A stretch of DNA of 38,823 nucleotides from JACZST01 sp964195155 (GTDB lineage: Bacteria > Actinomycetota > Acidimicrobiia > Spongiisociales > UBA5794), in the NCBI GenBank assembly GCA_964195155.1, contig CAXMOP010000096.1:1-38823 (forward strand), written 5' to 3'. Position numbers and translations under genes: made by a program. Under the pieces are notes generated by a model. It had not been told where the DNA came from. It searched no databases and saw only the letters and a list, made by a program, of their open reading frames with translations. Shown here piece after piece: positions 24,749 to 33,735 of this stretch (within the stretch, counting starts at the first letter, position 1; every line of letters begins with the position of its first letter).

Positions 24749-26407
24749 TTGCGCGTGGCCGGGATCACGGTCTCCGGTCGCCGGAGACGTCCGTCCGGTC
24801 AGAAGCCCCCGCTTCCTCGTGAGCTCGGTCGAACCGGCAAGTTCTGGCTTGTCGCCGGTATCGCCATCGCCGTGCTGTGGATCTCTCTGTTCGCCTTCCC
24901 CCGGTCGACCAACTGGTGGGAGGCGCGCGACCACCAAGTCCTGAGTTGGTTTGTCGACGTCCGCAACGACCCGCTCACACAGATCATGCTGACGCTCCAC
25001 GCCCTCGGCTCGCCCTGGTTCATACGGCCGATCCGGTGGATCGCCATCGCCATCCTCGTGGGGTTCCGCCAATGGCGGATCTTGTTCGGCCTGCTCGTTG
25101 CCTTCGTCATCGTCGACACGCTCACGCGCCTGCTGGCTTCTGCGCTCGGGCGCATCCGTCCCCTCGTGGAGATCATCGGCGATTGGGTTGGCTACTCCCA
25201 CCCATCGAGACCGGTGGCCCTCCTCGCTGTGACCGTGGTCGTCGTCGGGTTCGCCTTGATCCCGAAGGGCCGGTGGCGCAATTACTGGATGATCGGGACT
25301 GCGATGCTGGTTGCGCTGCTCGGGGTTTCTCGCATCTACCTGGGCGTCGACCATCCGACCGATGTGGCGGTTGGCTGGCTGATCGGGCCCGCGGTCGGCG
25401 TCGTCGTCTTCCGCCTGCTCGCACCCGAGTCCGTGTTTCCGGTCTCGTACGGACGGGGGCGAGCGGCGCATCTCGATGTGACCGGACGCCGGGGCCAGGC
25501 CATCCGCGACGCCCTCCAGGACCAGATGGGCGTCGAGGTGATGTCGATCGAGCCCTTTGGGCTCGAGGGTTCCGGGGGTTCGACACCGCTCAGGATCGAG
25601 TGCGTCGGTGATGACCAGCGCTACATCTTTGCCAAGCTGTATGCCCAGAGCCACCTGCGGGCCGACCGCTGGTACAAAGCGGCCCGCACCGTCCTCTACG
25701 GCTCTCTCGAAGATGAGGTCCGTTTTGCCTCGGTGCGCCACCTGGTGGAATACGAGGACTACATCCTGCTCAAACTCAAGGATGCCGGGCTGCCGTCGCC
25801 ACTGCCGTTCGGCATCGTGGAGCTGACCCCGGAACGCGAATACTTGATCGTGACCGAGTTCCTGGTCGACGCCAAGGAAATGGGCGACGTCGAGATGACC
25901 GACGAGATCATCGACGAGGCCCTCATCGCCGTCCGTCGCCTCTGGGACGCCGGACTTGCCCACCGTGACATCAAACCGGCAAACGTGATGGTCAGGAACG
26001 CCCAGGTCGTGCTCATCGATCCGGCCTTCGCCACCGTCCGTCCTTCACCATGGCGGCAGGCGGTTGACCTGGCCAACATGATGATCATCCTGGCGCTGCG
26101 CTCCGACCCCGACTACGTCTACGAGCGGGCGCTGCAGTTCTTCTCGGAGGACGACATCGCCGAGGCCTTCGCCTCGACCAAGAGCGTGACGATCCCGTCT
26201 CAGTCGCGGTCTTCGCTGGCAACGTTCAAGCGCAACGAGGGCACCGACATCGTGGAGCGTTTTCGCGAGCTCGCCCCACACCGAGAGCCAGTCTCCATCC
26301 AGCGATGGAGCGTTCGCAGGGTGGCGCTCACGATCGGTGCAGTGTTGCTCATCATCATCTTCGTGCAACTGGTCATCCAGAACATCCTTGGCGCAGGGTT
26401 CATATGA
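24749..26407 (+). CDS. Degenerate PAP2 membrane domain fused to a protein-kinase-like domain
   Basis: The 552-residue protein has an N-terminal PAP2-like membrane domain (about 30-230, four to six helices). Its catalytic motifs are damaged: LGRIRP without the lysine, HPSRP in place of PSGH, and SRIYLGVDHPTD where the histidine is Asp. Residues about 255-490 are a kinase-like domain with Lys in IFAKLYA, catalytic loop HRDIKPANVMV and metal-binding IDPAFA. A final membrane helix lies at about 520-547. It probably phosphorylates a lipid, sugar or protein at the cytoplasmic face. The start is uncertain: TTG 24749 is the first usable codon after an in-frame stop, GTG 24755 also fits. The downstream gene overlaps by 4 nt. 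Confidence 0.8.
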   Translation: MRVAGITVSGRRRRPSGQKPPLPRELGRTGKFWLVAGIAIAVLWISLFAFPRSTNWWEARDHQVLSWFVDVRNDPLTQIMLTLHALGSPWFIRPIRWIAIAILVGFRQWRILFGLLVAFVIVDTLTRLLASALGRIRPLVEIIGDWVGYSHPSRPVALLAVTVVVVGFALIPKGRWRNYWMIGTAMLVALLGVSRIYLGVDHPTDVAVGWLIGPAVGVVVFRLLAPESVFPVSYGRGRAAHLDVTGRRGQAIRDALQDQMGVEVMSIEPFGLEGSGGSTPLRIECVGDDQRYIFAKLYAQSHLRADRWYKAARTVLYGSLEDEVRFASVRHLVEYEDYILLKLKDAGLPSPLPFGIVELTPEREYLIVTEFLVDAKEMGDVEMTDEIIDEALIAVRRLWDAGLAHRDIKPANVMVRNAQVVLIDPAFATVRPSPWRQAVDLANMMIILALRSDPDYVYERALQFFSEDDIAEAFASTKSVTIPSQSRSSLATFKRNEGTDIVERFRELAPHREPVSIQRWSVRRVALTIGAVLLIIIFVQLVIQNILGAGFI

Positions 26408-27249
26408 GATTCGGCCGCCTGGCCCTCGTGGTCGCGCTCGCCGGAGTGGTGGCAACCGCGTGCGCAAGCCCGCTCGGCGAGAGCGTCCCCGAATGTGATG
26501 CTCCAAGCAACTCGTTGATCCTGTCCGTGCAAGCGGTGCCCGGAACCGACTACGTACCATGCATCGCCGGCCTGAAGACGGGCTGGGAGTACCAGCGCCT
26601 TCAGGCCGAGACCGGCCAGTCCGTCTTCTATCTCGACTCAGACCGACTCGGCGACCGGTTCCTCCAAGTGACCTTGCTCCCGGTCTGCGATACGTCCGGC
26701 GCCGTCGAGACCTCCAGAGACGAGAACGGTGTCCCGCTGCTGATGGACGTCGAAGTCAGCGGCGGTTTGCGGGTGACCATCGTGCCGGGGGCGAGTTTCC
26801 TTCCGACCATCGAGTACGCCGAGCAGCTCAAGCGTCGGCTCGAGGCGACCGCGATCGCCGACCAGACGATCACCGTGGTGGTCGATTCCGCCACCGAGGA
26901 CGTCTCGGACCGGATCAAGGTCGCTGAGGCCGCGGGACACGCAGTCATCGTGGTCAGCGCCAGGGATGCCGAGGACAAACGCGCGACGCTGATCCTGCCC
27001 GGGACCGAGCCAGAGCTCGACGGTCTCACCTTCCTGGAGGTCACCGACGAGCTCGAAGACGTGGTTGTCGAGGAGAGCTACACCGGCTTTTGGTATTTCC
27101 CGTTCGAGGGAGGCTGCGTGATCTACGCCTTCGATGCCCACGGCAGCGGGATCGACACCATCGAAGCCGAGGTTCAGGTTGCGCTTGCCCTCTACGACGT
27201 CGAACCGCTGCGCCAGCTCGCCCGAGACCTCGGACGCACTCCACCATGA
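26404..27249 (+). CDS. Lipoprotein of unknown function in the envelope cluster
   Basis: The 281-residue product has a lipoprotein signal (MRFGRLALVVALAGVVATAC, lipobox with Cys at residue 20). The mature part has a repeated alpha/beta pattern with VSGGLRVTIVPGASFLP and TITVVVDSATEDVSD, and four further cysteines (CDAP, CIAG, VCDTS, GGCVIYAF). I recognise no family. It overlaps the PAP2-kinase stop by ATGA and is followed after 7 nt by the flippase-like gene, so it is likely an extracytoplasmic partner of the same system. Confidence 0.8.
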   Translation: MRFGRLALVVALAGVVATACASPLGESVPECDAPSNSLILSVQAVPGTDYVPCIAGLKTGWEYQRLQAETGQSVFYLDSDRLGDRFLQVTLLPVCDTSGAVETSRDENGVPLLMDVEVSGGLRVTIVPGASFLPTIEYAEQLKRRLEATAIADQTITVVVDSATEDVSDRIKVAEAAGHAVIVVSARDAEDKRATLILPGTEPELDGLTFLEVTDELEDVVVEESYTGFWYFPFEGGCVIYAFDAHGSGIDTIEAEVQVALALYDVEPLRQLARDLGRTPP

Positions 27250-27256
27250 CCCGAAC

Positions 27257-27967
27257 ATGACCAGCGAGCTCGAGCCGTCCGCCGAGATCTCCCAGGATGA
27301 GGCGCCGCAACGTGGCGTGACGTGGAAACGCGGGGCCTCAGCCGCGTTCTCCTTGATCGTCATCATTGGCATCTTCTACTTCGTGATGCCCCTCATCGCC
27401 GACTACGACGGAGTCTTTGCGACGATCGGCGAGATGACCACCCTCGAGCTCATCTCGCTGGTGCTCATCGGACTGTGGAATCTGGCCACCTACTGGTTCA
27501 TGCTCGTCGCGGCGCTGCCTGGCCTGCGGTTGCGCGAGGCCGCGGTAGTGAACCAGGCGTCGACGGCAGTATCCAACACCCTGCCCGCCGGGGGCGCGCT
27601 CGGCGTGGGGATCAGCGTCGCCATGCTCACATCGTGGGGGTTCACCATCGCCGCCATCACCCGTTCGGCGATCGTCACCGGCATCTGGAACAACTTCGTC
27701 AAGCTGGGGATGCCGGTGCTCGCCATTGCGCTGCTCGCCTTGGAAGGCGGCATCACCCCAGCGCGGGTCACCGCGGCTGCGATTGGCATCGCCGTGCTGG
27801 TAGCAGCGATCGTCGTGTTCAGGGCGATCACCTACTTGCTCCCGATCCCGCTCGGCATCGCCTCCTACATCATCTGGCGGGTCAACAAGAGCTGGCGTTT
27901 GAGCCAGGAGGAGCGCCGGGGGCTCGCAGGCGACGCCTATGACGCGGCGGCGGAACCAGCGACCTAA
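27257..27967 (+). CDS. Shortened flippase-like / LPG-synthase TM-domain protein (UPF0104 type)
   Basis: The 236-residue membrane protein has about six helices. The N-terminal half has the signature NQASTAVSNTLPAGGALGVG and RSAIVTGIWNNFVKLGMPVLA. The end has VFRAITYLLPIPLGIASYIIW and NKSWR, the usual C-terminus of this family. Typical members have about 300-340 residues with a long middle section between these parts; here the two parts are nearly adjacent, as if about 90-100 residues were lost in frame. The family includes MprF flippase domains and AglD-like proteins that move lipid-linked substrates. Whether this short form works is open. It is third in the PAP2-kinase operon, and its stop overlaps the convergent PAP2 stop. 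Confidence 0.75.
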   Translation: MTSELEPSAEISQDEAPQRGVTWKRGASAAFSLIVIIGIFYFVMPLIADYDGVFATIGEMTTLELISLVLIGLWNLATYWFMLVAALPGLRLREAAVVNQASTAVSNTLPAGGALGVGISVAMLTSWGFTIAAITRSAIVTGIWNNFVKLGMPVLAIALLALEGGITPARVTAAAIGIAVLVAAIVVFRAITYLLPIPLGIASYIIWRVNKSWRLSQEERRGLAGDAYDAAAEPAT

Positions 27968-28635
27968 TCGCCCCAGCCATCGACGAGTGCCCCGGGCTGC
28001 GCCCGATCGGCCCGAATGCCGGACACGAGGTTCACCACCGAGCCGATGATGAGGCCAAAGGCCGCACCACCGATCACATCGAGCGGCATATGCGCCCCGA
28101 CGTAGACGCGGGAGAAGGCCACCACCACACCGAGCCCATACAGCGTCCACCGCAGCCAGCGCGGGACGTACGGCGAAAAGACGGTGGCGAGCGTGGACAC
28201 AACAACGGCATGGCCAGACGGAAACCCGATCCCGGTGGTGGGTACTTCGTAGGCGAGACTCACATCGGCCAGGAGCGCTGATGGCCGGCCACGACCAACG
28301 ATCTCCTTGATGAGCTTCGCCCCCGCCCAACCGAAGACGATGCCCCCGGCGACCAGTGTTACCGGCGGACGCCAATGGCGAACGATGAAGAACAGAACGA
28401 TCGCTCCGGCGGGGATGGCCAGTGCCATTCCCGCCTGTTGGAACGGCCATAACACCCATTCGGCCTGGCGGGGCAAGTCGTTGGCCCAACGGAACACCGA
28501 GACTTCCCATTCGGTTGGGGGATCGGCGACGAGGACGGTGGCGATCACCAACACGATCAGTGACGCGGCGATCCGAAGCAGTTCGAGACGCCACCTCCGG
28601 ACCCAGGTGATCTGGTTGTTGAGCTGATCGCTCAT
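27964..28635 (-). CDS. PAP2-family phosphatase (intact catalytic motifs)
   Basis: The 223-residue membrane protein has all three PAP2 motifs: KEIVGRGRP, FPSGH and SRVYVGAHMPLD, with six predicted helices. Such enzymes remove phosphate from undecaprenyl pyrophosphate, phosphatidate or phosphatidylglycerol phosphate on the outer face. ATG 28635 is chosen, with a GAGGG ribosome binding site; a TTG at 28659 would add 8 residues. It faces the flippase-like gene and follows a second PAP2 gene by 42 nt. Confidence 0.88.
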   Translation of the reverse strand: MSDQLNNQITWVRRWRLELLRIAASLIVLVIATVLVADPPTEWEVSVFRWANDLPRQAEWVLWPFQQAGMALAIPAGAIVLFFIVRHWRPPVTLVAGGIVFGWAGAKLIKEIVGRGRPSALLADVSLAYEVPTTGIGFPSGHAVVVSTLATVFSPYVPRWLRWTLYGLGVVVAFSRVYVGAHMPLDVIGGAAFGLIIGSVVNLVSGIRADRAQPGALVDGWGD

Positions 28636-28677
28636 CGCACCCTCTGCCGCGGCGATCAAACCGTAGCCAGGCGACCC

Positions 28678-29379
28678 TCAGGCGTTGTGGTCTCGGTGGG
28701 CCTCGTCGCGTCTTCGATCGTCGATGAAGTGCACCAGCGCCGCGGCACCGACCGCCACCGCCGCACCGAGGGCGGCTCCGGCTGCGACGTCCGACAGCCA
28801 ATGGGCACGGAGATACACGCGACTCAGGGCCATGACCACTGCGAAGGTGGCAGCGAGAATCTCGAGGTTGCGCCGTTGCGGACCCGGTCGCACCAGCACG
28901 ATCACGAGACCGATGACGATCGCGGCGCCGGCCACGGAGTGCCCCGACGGGAACGACCAGCTGGTGGTGTTGACGAGGGACTCTGGCGGTCTCATGCGCT
29001 CATAGAGATCCTTCACCGGCCCGATGAACAGCTGCGAGACGATCATGGCCAGCACCCAGGTGGCCAAGGCGTTCCACCTCCTGCGCCAGGCGAGCCAGGC
29101 GCCGACGGCGACCATGATCGGCAGCGTCACCCAGACCGTTCCCACCAGGTCGAGCGCTCTTGCCAGCACCACCGCAGGCCCCCACTCGGCACGGACCACT
29201 GCGTCGAAGACGGCGTCATCCACCGACTGGACGACGTCGGTAGATATCGGCACGGCCAGCGCAATGAAGAGAAACGCCGACAACGCCCACAGAACTAGCG
29301 CGATCCGCAACGCGGCCGGGTGGTCGTGCAGCAGGGCCTCCGATTGGAGTGGGCGTCGCCGACCGGCGCTTGATGCCAT
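28678..29379 (-). CDS. PAP2-family phosphatase (second intact copy)
   Basis: The 233-residue membrane protein has KDLYERMRP, FPSGH and SRVYLRAHWLSD, so it should be active. It shares only the family motifs with its neighbour, with a different N-terminal tail (basic, with GRRRP), so it is not a recent duplicate. ATG 29379 is the only good start, with a weak ribosome binding site. With the downstream PAP2 and the degenerate PAP2-kinase gene, three PAP2-type domains lie within 4.7 kb. Confidence 0.88.
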   Translation of the reverse strand: MASSAGRRRPLQSEALLHDHPAALRIALVLWALSAFLFIALAVPISTDVVQSVDDAVFDAVVRAEWGPAVVLARALDLVGTVWVTLPIMVAVGAWLAWRRRWNALATWVLAMIVSQLFIGPVKDLYERMRPPESLVNTTSWSFPSGHSVAGAAIVIGLVIVLVRPGPQRRNLEILAATFAVVMALSRVYLRAHWLSDVAAGAALGAAVAVGAAALVHFIDDRRRDEAHRDHNA

Positions 29380-29475
29380 CTGTGGTGACTCGCTCTCGTC
29401 GGTCCAAGCAAGGCGGCCGCTGTGACCAGGGCCGCGAGGCTAGCGAGCGGTACATCGGGCGAAGCCGGTCATCGA

Positions 29476-31008
29476 TCAGAACGAATCGACGACCTTGACC
29501 TGGTCGAAACTGAGTTTGACTCCGAAGACTTGACGGAAAGCGACCTCGGCGGAATCGATCCACTCCCTGCGCACCTCGGGATCGATGCCTTCGAACCTCG
29601 CGACGACCTCGCCATTTTTCATCGTGACATCGATTGACTCGACGGACTGATCGAGGCCTCGATCCGCGGCATCCGCCATGTGCAGGATTGCCGCAAGCCG
29701 GCGGGCCCGACTTTGCCACTCCTCGTCGAGGGAATCGAACGGCGGGTAGCGCGAGGCAACGACCCCACTCCTGTGGAACCGGACGACCGAAGCGAGCAAC
29801 GCGATCTCACGGGGTCCGAAGCCGCGTATCTCGGAGTTCTCGATGAGATACGCGGCGTAGCGGTGGTAGCCCCGGAACCCCACCCCCATGCCGATCGTGT
29901 GCAGCCGGGACGCATACACAAGCAGATCCGCGTCGCTGTCATCCAGCTGGTGTATGCCGCGCATCTGCTCGAAGACCGATGTGGCGAGGCCGGCAACGTG
30001 CGCATCGTGGACGGCGTGCGGCGAGAACAGCCGCTCCATCCTCAGCACCGCTGCCGGCCGCAGATCCTCGCCGAATGCCAGCTCCGCTTCGCCGTACGCA
30101 TCGAGGATCGCGCCCTCGCGAAGACCCCAATAGCTGACAACGGTGCGCTCAAAGCCGAGCAGCTCGAGGACTTCCGCGGCGATGACGGCGGCGGTCGGCA
30201 GCTGCTCTGCCCGTGACCGCTTCATCCCTGGGATGACAAGGCGCTGCTCGAGCGACCTGGGCACGAGCCGATCGCGCAGGGCGCCAAGCTCGGTCGCGGA
30301 CATCCAGGTCTGGTTGAGCGTCGGGGCCTGCCACCCCGCCGAAGTTCTCGTTGCCATCTGAACCAGCGCCCGGTTCGGCTCACCGACCGATACACACCAC
30401 TGGGGGTCGAGCTGGCGCACCTGCGGCACGATTGGATCCAGGCTCGATCGAACGCGATCCCGCAGCCTCCTCGCGTCTTCCGGGGTCAGAGGGTCGCTCG
30501 CCACACACTCGGCCCACAGTCTTGACACCCCGAGGTCGGCAGAGTCGGTCCATTCCGGTGTAGCCCCGGATCCGACGGCGAGCTCGAGGCTGCCACCGCC
30601 CAGATCGAGCACGAGGTGGGATCCGGCAGGTAGCGCGATGCTCGATGCCACACCGAGGAAGCTCAGCCGAGCCTCTTCCTGGCCATCGATGACCCGGATC
30701 GGCATCCCGGTCGCAGCACCGAGACGGTCCACAATCTCCTCGCCGTTCGAGGCGTCGCGGATCGCCGACGTCGCCACCGCCGTCGATACTTCGGCCCCGG
30801 TTCGGTGCCCAAGACCGGCGAGATGAATGGCTGCCCCCACGGCCCGCTCGATGGCGTCCTCAGGGAGGGAACCTGTTGCGGCGACCTCACTGCCGAGGTG
30901 AAGGAACTCTCTCGCCCTGAGCACCGGCTGAATGGCTCCTTCCGATGTCACATCGGCGACGAGCAACCGAAAGGAATTGCTCCCGAGGTCGAGGATGGAG
31001 ACACGCAT
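29476..31008 (-). CDS. ppx: Ppx/GppA exopolyphosphatase-family protein
   Basis: The 510-residue protein has the actin-like ASKHA fold with the two phosphate loops DLGSNSFRLLVAD (residues about 7-19) and LDLGGGSLELAV (about 135), and VATSAIRDASNG and IDGQEEARLSFLG between them. A C-terminal HD-like helical domain (LVYASRLHTIGMGVGFRGYH, then SVVRFHR) follows. It releases phosphate from polyphosphate and/or pppGpp; the choice cannot be made by sight. ATG 31008 fits the family start. It is divergent from the lipoprotein gene with a 74 nt gap. Confidence 0.9.
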   Translation of the reverse strand: MRVSILDLGSNSFRLLVADVTSEGAIQPVLRAREFLHLGSEVAATGSLPEDAIERAVGAAIHLAGLGHRTGAEVSTAVATSAIRDASNGEEIVDRLGAATGMPIRVIDGQEEARLSFLGVASSIALPAGSHLVLDLGGGSLELAVGSGATPEWTDSADLGVSRLWAECVASDPLTPEDARRLRDRVRSSLDPIVPQVRQLDPQWCVSVGEPNRALVQMATRTSAGWQAPTLNQTWMSATELGALRDRLVPRSLEQRLVIPGMKRSRAEQLPTAAVIAAEVLELLGFERTVVSYWGLREGAILDAYGEAELAFGEDLRPAAVLRMERLFSPHAVHDAHVAGLATSVFEQMRGIHQLDDSDADLLVYASRLHTIGMGVGFRGYHRYAAYLIENSEIRGFGPREIALLASVVRFHRSGVVASRYPPFDSLDEEWQSRARRLAAILHMADAADRGLDQSVESIDVTMKNGEVVARFEGIDPEVRREWIDSAEVAFRQVFGVKLSFDQVKVVDSF

Positions 31009-31082
31009 CGGCTCCGAGGCTATCCGGCGGGCGGGCACCTCGCTCAGCGAGCCAGTGCTCGGGGCACGTAAGGTTCCATATT

Positions 31083-31643
31083 GTGAGACAACTCGCCGCG
31101 ACCCTGGCAGTGACCGTCGTCGGACTCGCCGGGTGTGGCGGCGGTCTCTCGCTCAACGAATATGCCGAGCGGCTCGAAAGTGCGGTGTCGGACATGAACC
31201 TCCGGATCGACGCCCTCGACGTTCAGCTCGAAGCGGAGACATCCGTGGAAGAGGCGAGCAGACTGTGGGACGAGCGCATCGCGGCGAGGGAGGCGCTGGT
31301 GTCAGAGTTCGAGTCTCTCGACCCACCCGACGAAGCCGTCGAGATGCACAAGGCGGTGCTTGACATCCTCCGGCGCTTGACAGCAGCCGAAGCGGCTATG
31401 GGGGCGATGGCGGCCGGGCACGAGGATCCCTTTGACCTCGGCGAGATCTGGAGCTCGGAAGAAGGTCAAGCCGCTCTAGCAATAGATGAGGAGGCCATCG
31501 TGATCTGTCTGGCAGGACAAGCGCTGTTCGACGAGACGGCCGATCGCGAGATCCTGGCCGAGGTCCCGTGGATATCGAGTGAGCTCTCCGAGGTCATCGA
31601 CGTCGTGTTCGGCTGTACGGCGGCCCAACGAGGAGCGGGCTAG
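31083..31643 (+). CDS. Small lipoprotein, helical, unknown function
   Basis: GTG 31083 starts a lipoprotein signal (VRQLAATLAVTVVGLAGC, Cys at residue 18). The rest of the 186-residue protein is mostly helical and acidic, with LNEYAERLESAVSDMNLRID and DPPDEAVEMHKAVLDILRRL, a pattern seen in many unnamed actinobacterial lipoproteins. The longer upstream frame has no signal and is rejected. No ribosome binding site is seen, so the message may be leaderless. The stop shares CTAG with the convergent acs gene. Confidence 0.75.
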   Translation: MRQLAATLAVTVVGLAGCGGGLSLNEYAERLESAVSDMNLRIDALDVQLEAETSVEEASRLWDERIAAREALVSEFESLDPPDEAVEMHKAVLDILRRLTAAEAAMGAMAAGHEDPFDLGEIWSSEEGQAALAIDEEAIVICLAGQALFDETADREILAEVPWISSELSEVIDVVFGCTAAQRGAG

Positions 31644-33586
31644 TTGTCGCCGCCGCCGGCGGCTCTGTCGGCGATCTCCTGGACGATGTCGGCGTTGGCG
31701 AGCGTCGTCACGTCTCCGAGCTTGCGCTGTTCCGAGATGTCTTGCAACAACCGGCGCATGATCTTGCCCGACCTGGTCTTTGGCAGGTCTTCGGTGAACA
31801 CGATGCTCTGCGGCTTGGCGATGGGCCCGATGCTGTCTGCCACGTGGTCGCGCAGCTCGGCGATGAGGGCGTCGTCGCCGGAGTAGCCGCTGCGCAGGGT
31901 GGCAAATGCGGCGATGGCCTGGCCGGTCAGCTCGTCGGCCCTTCCAACCACCGCGGCCTCGGCAACCGCAGGGTGGGCAACCAGGGCGGACTCCACCTCG
32001 GTGGTCGAGATGTTGTGGCCGGCGATCAGCATGATGTCGTCGACCCGGCCGAGCAGCCAGAAGTAGCCGTCCTCGTCACGCTTGGCCCCGTCGCCCGCGA
32101 AGTACATCCCGTCGAAGCGGCTCCAATACACGTCGAGGTAACGCTGGTCGTCTCCGTAGATCGTTCGCAGCATCGAAGGCCACGGCCGGGTGAGCACCAG
32201 ATAGCCGCCGCCGGGCGCGGGCACCTCCTTGCCGTCGTCATCGACGATCGTGGCCCCGATCCCCGGGAAGGGATGCGTTGCTGATCCCGGCTTGGTGGCA
32301 ACGGCACCGGGGAGCGGCGTGATCATGATCGCACCGGTTTCGGTCTGCCACCAGGTGTCGACGATGGGGCAGTTGCCCTTTCCGATGTGCTCCCGGTACC
32401 ACATCCACGCCTCGGGGTTGATCGGCTCGCCCACCGTGCCCAGCAGCCGCAGCGACGACATCTCGTGGGCCGCGGGGTAGTCGTCTCCCCACTTCATGAA
32501 GGCCCGGATCGCCGTCGGCGCGGTGTAGAAGATGGTGACGTTGTAGTCGTCGATGATCTGCCACAGCCGGTCCTTGTCCGGTGTGTCCGGTGCCCCCTCG
32601 TACATCACCCCGGTAACCCCGTTGGCCAGTGGGCCGTAGACGATGTAGGAGTGGCCGGTGACCCAACCGATGTCGGCGCCGCACCAGTAGACGTCGTCGT
32701 CCTTGATGTCGAAGACCAGCGAATGGGTGGTGGCGATGCCGGTCAGGTAGCCGCCCTGGGTATGGACGATTCCCTTTGGCGTGCCGGTCGTTCCCGAGGT
32801 GTAGAGGATGTAGAGCAGGTCCTCGGCGTTCATCACTTCCGGCTCGAATTCGTTCGGCTGCCCGTCGACCAGGTCGTGCCACCACACATCACGGCCCTCG
32901 GTCATCGGGGCGTCGTTCTTCGCCCGCTCCACCACGACGACGTGCTCGATGGACGGAGAGGCCGCAACGGCGACGTCGCCGTGCTCTTTCAACGGGAACA
33001 CGGAGCCCTTGCGCCACGATCCATCCTGGGTGATCAGCAGCTTGCACGACGCGTCCTGAATCCGGTCGGCGAGCGAGTCCGAAGAGAACCCGCCAAAGAC
33101 GACCGAGTGGACGGCGCCGATCCTGGCGCACGCCAGCATGGCGATGGGGAGCTCGGGGATCATCCCCATGTAGATGGCGATCCGATCGCCTTTCTCGACC
33201 CCGAGCGATCGCAGCCCGTTGGCGAATCGGCACACCTCGGCGTGGAGGTCGGAGTAGGTGAGGTCTCTGGTGTCGCCCGGCTCGCCGATCCAGTGGTAGG
33301 CCACCTTGTCCCCGATCGAGTCGAGGTGCCGGTCGAGGCAGTTGTAGGACAGGTTGAGCTGGCCGTCCTCGAACCATCGGTAGAACGGCGCGTTCTCCTC
33401 GTTGAGGGCGACCGTGGGCTCCTTGTACCAGGTGATCCGGTCCAGGGCTTGCTGCATCCACCAGCTCTGCCAGTCTTCGGACTCCTGGTAGACCTCGCGT
33501 CCGGCGTTGGCTTGGGCCACGAAGTCATCGGACGGTGGGAATACGCGCTCTTCGGACAGCAGGTTCTCGAGGGTGACTTCCGTCAC
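31640..33586 (-). CDS. acs: Acetyl-CoA synthetase (AMP-forming)
   Basis: The 648-residue length matches Acs. Visible motifs are the AMP-binding YTSGTTGTPKGIVH, YWCGADIGWVTGHSYIVYGPL, DTWWQTETGAIMITPLPG, GRVDDIMLIAGHNISTTEVE, and the acetylation/catalytic lysine in PKTRSGKIMRRLL. It turns acetate, ATP and CoA into acetyl-CoA in the cytoplasm. GTG 33586 is chosen because GGAGG lies 5 nt before it; the frame is open further upstream. With pckA, fbaB and the oxidoreductase in this window, it fits acetate assimilation. Confidence 0.94.
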   Translation of the reverse strand: MTEVTLENLLSEERVFPPSDDFVAQANAGREVYQESEDWQSWWMQQALDRITWYKEPTVALNEENAPFYRWFEDGQLNLSYNCLDRHLDSIGDKVAYHWIGEPGDTRDLTYSDLHAEVCRFANGLRSLGVEKGDRIAIYMGMIPELPIAMLACARIGAVHSVVFGGFSSDSLADRIQDASCKLLITQDGSWRKGSVFPLKEHGDVAVAASPSIEHVVVVERAKNDAPMTEGRDVWWHDLVDGQPNEFEPEVMNAEDLLYILYTSGTTGTPKGIVHTQGGYLTGIATTHSLVFDIKDDDVYWCGADIGWVTGHSYIVYGPLANGVTGVMYEGAPDTPDKDRLWQIIDDYNVTIFYTAPTAIRAFMKWGDDYPAAHEMSSLRLLGTVGEPINPEAWMWYREHIGKGNCPIVDTWWQTETGAIMITPLPGAVATKPGSATHPFPGIGATIVDDDGKEVPAPGGGYLVLTRPWPSMLRTIYGDDQRYLDVYWSRFDGMYFAGDGAKRDEDGYFWLLGRVDDIMLIAGHNISTTEVESALVAHPAVAEAAVVGRADELTGQAIAAFATLRSGYSGDDALIAELRDHVADSIGPIAKPQSIVFTEDLPKTRSGKIMRRLLQDISEQRKLGDVTTLANADIVQEIADRAAGGGDN

Positions 33587-33685
33587 GGTGACCTCCGCAC
33601 TGGTGAGTAGACGCCTCGATGCTATCCGTTGTGGAACGCCGTCGTGCAGGGCACAAAGCCATCTTCGGTGGCCAGCCGTCGCCGA

Positions 33686-33691
33686 TATACT
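33686..33691 (+). promoter_or_regulatory. Candidate -10 box (TATACT) for the tRNA cluster
   Basis: TATACT at 33686-33691 lies 44 nt before the first tRNA, on the right strand and in an otherwise GC-rich gap. A second possible -10 (TATGAT, 33719-33724) lies 11 nt before the tRNA. No good -35 box is seen for either. A tRNA operon must start near here, which is the main support. Confidence 0.35.
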
Positions 33692-33735
33692 CTGCGCCGC
33701 TGTCCGGTCCACCGCCGTTATGATCTCGGGGCCGT

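Noticed and set aside
24653..25963. 436-residue minus-strand frame opposite the PAP2-kinase gene
   Set aside because: Charged, His/Asp-rich antisense frame without motif; the sense frame has clear kinase motifs.
27338..28801. 487-residue minus-strand frame over the flippase-like and PAP2 genes
   Set aside because: Shadow frame; the PAP2 motifs lie in another frame and its sequence is Arg/Gly/Asp low complexity.
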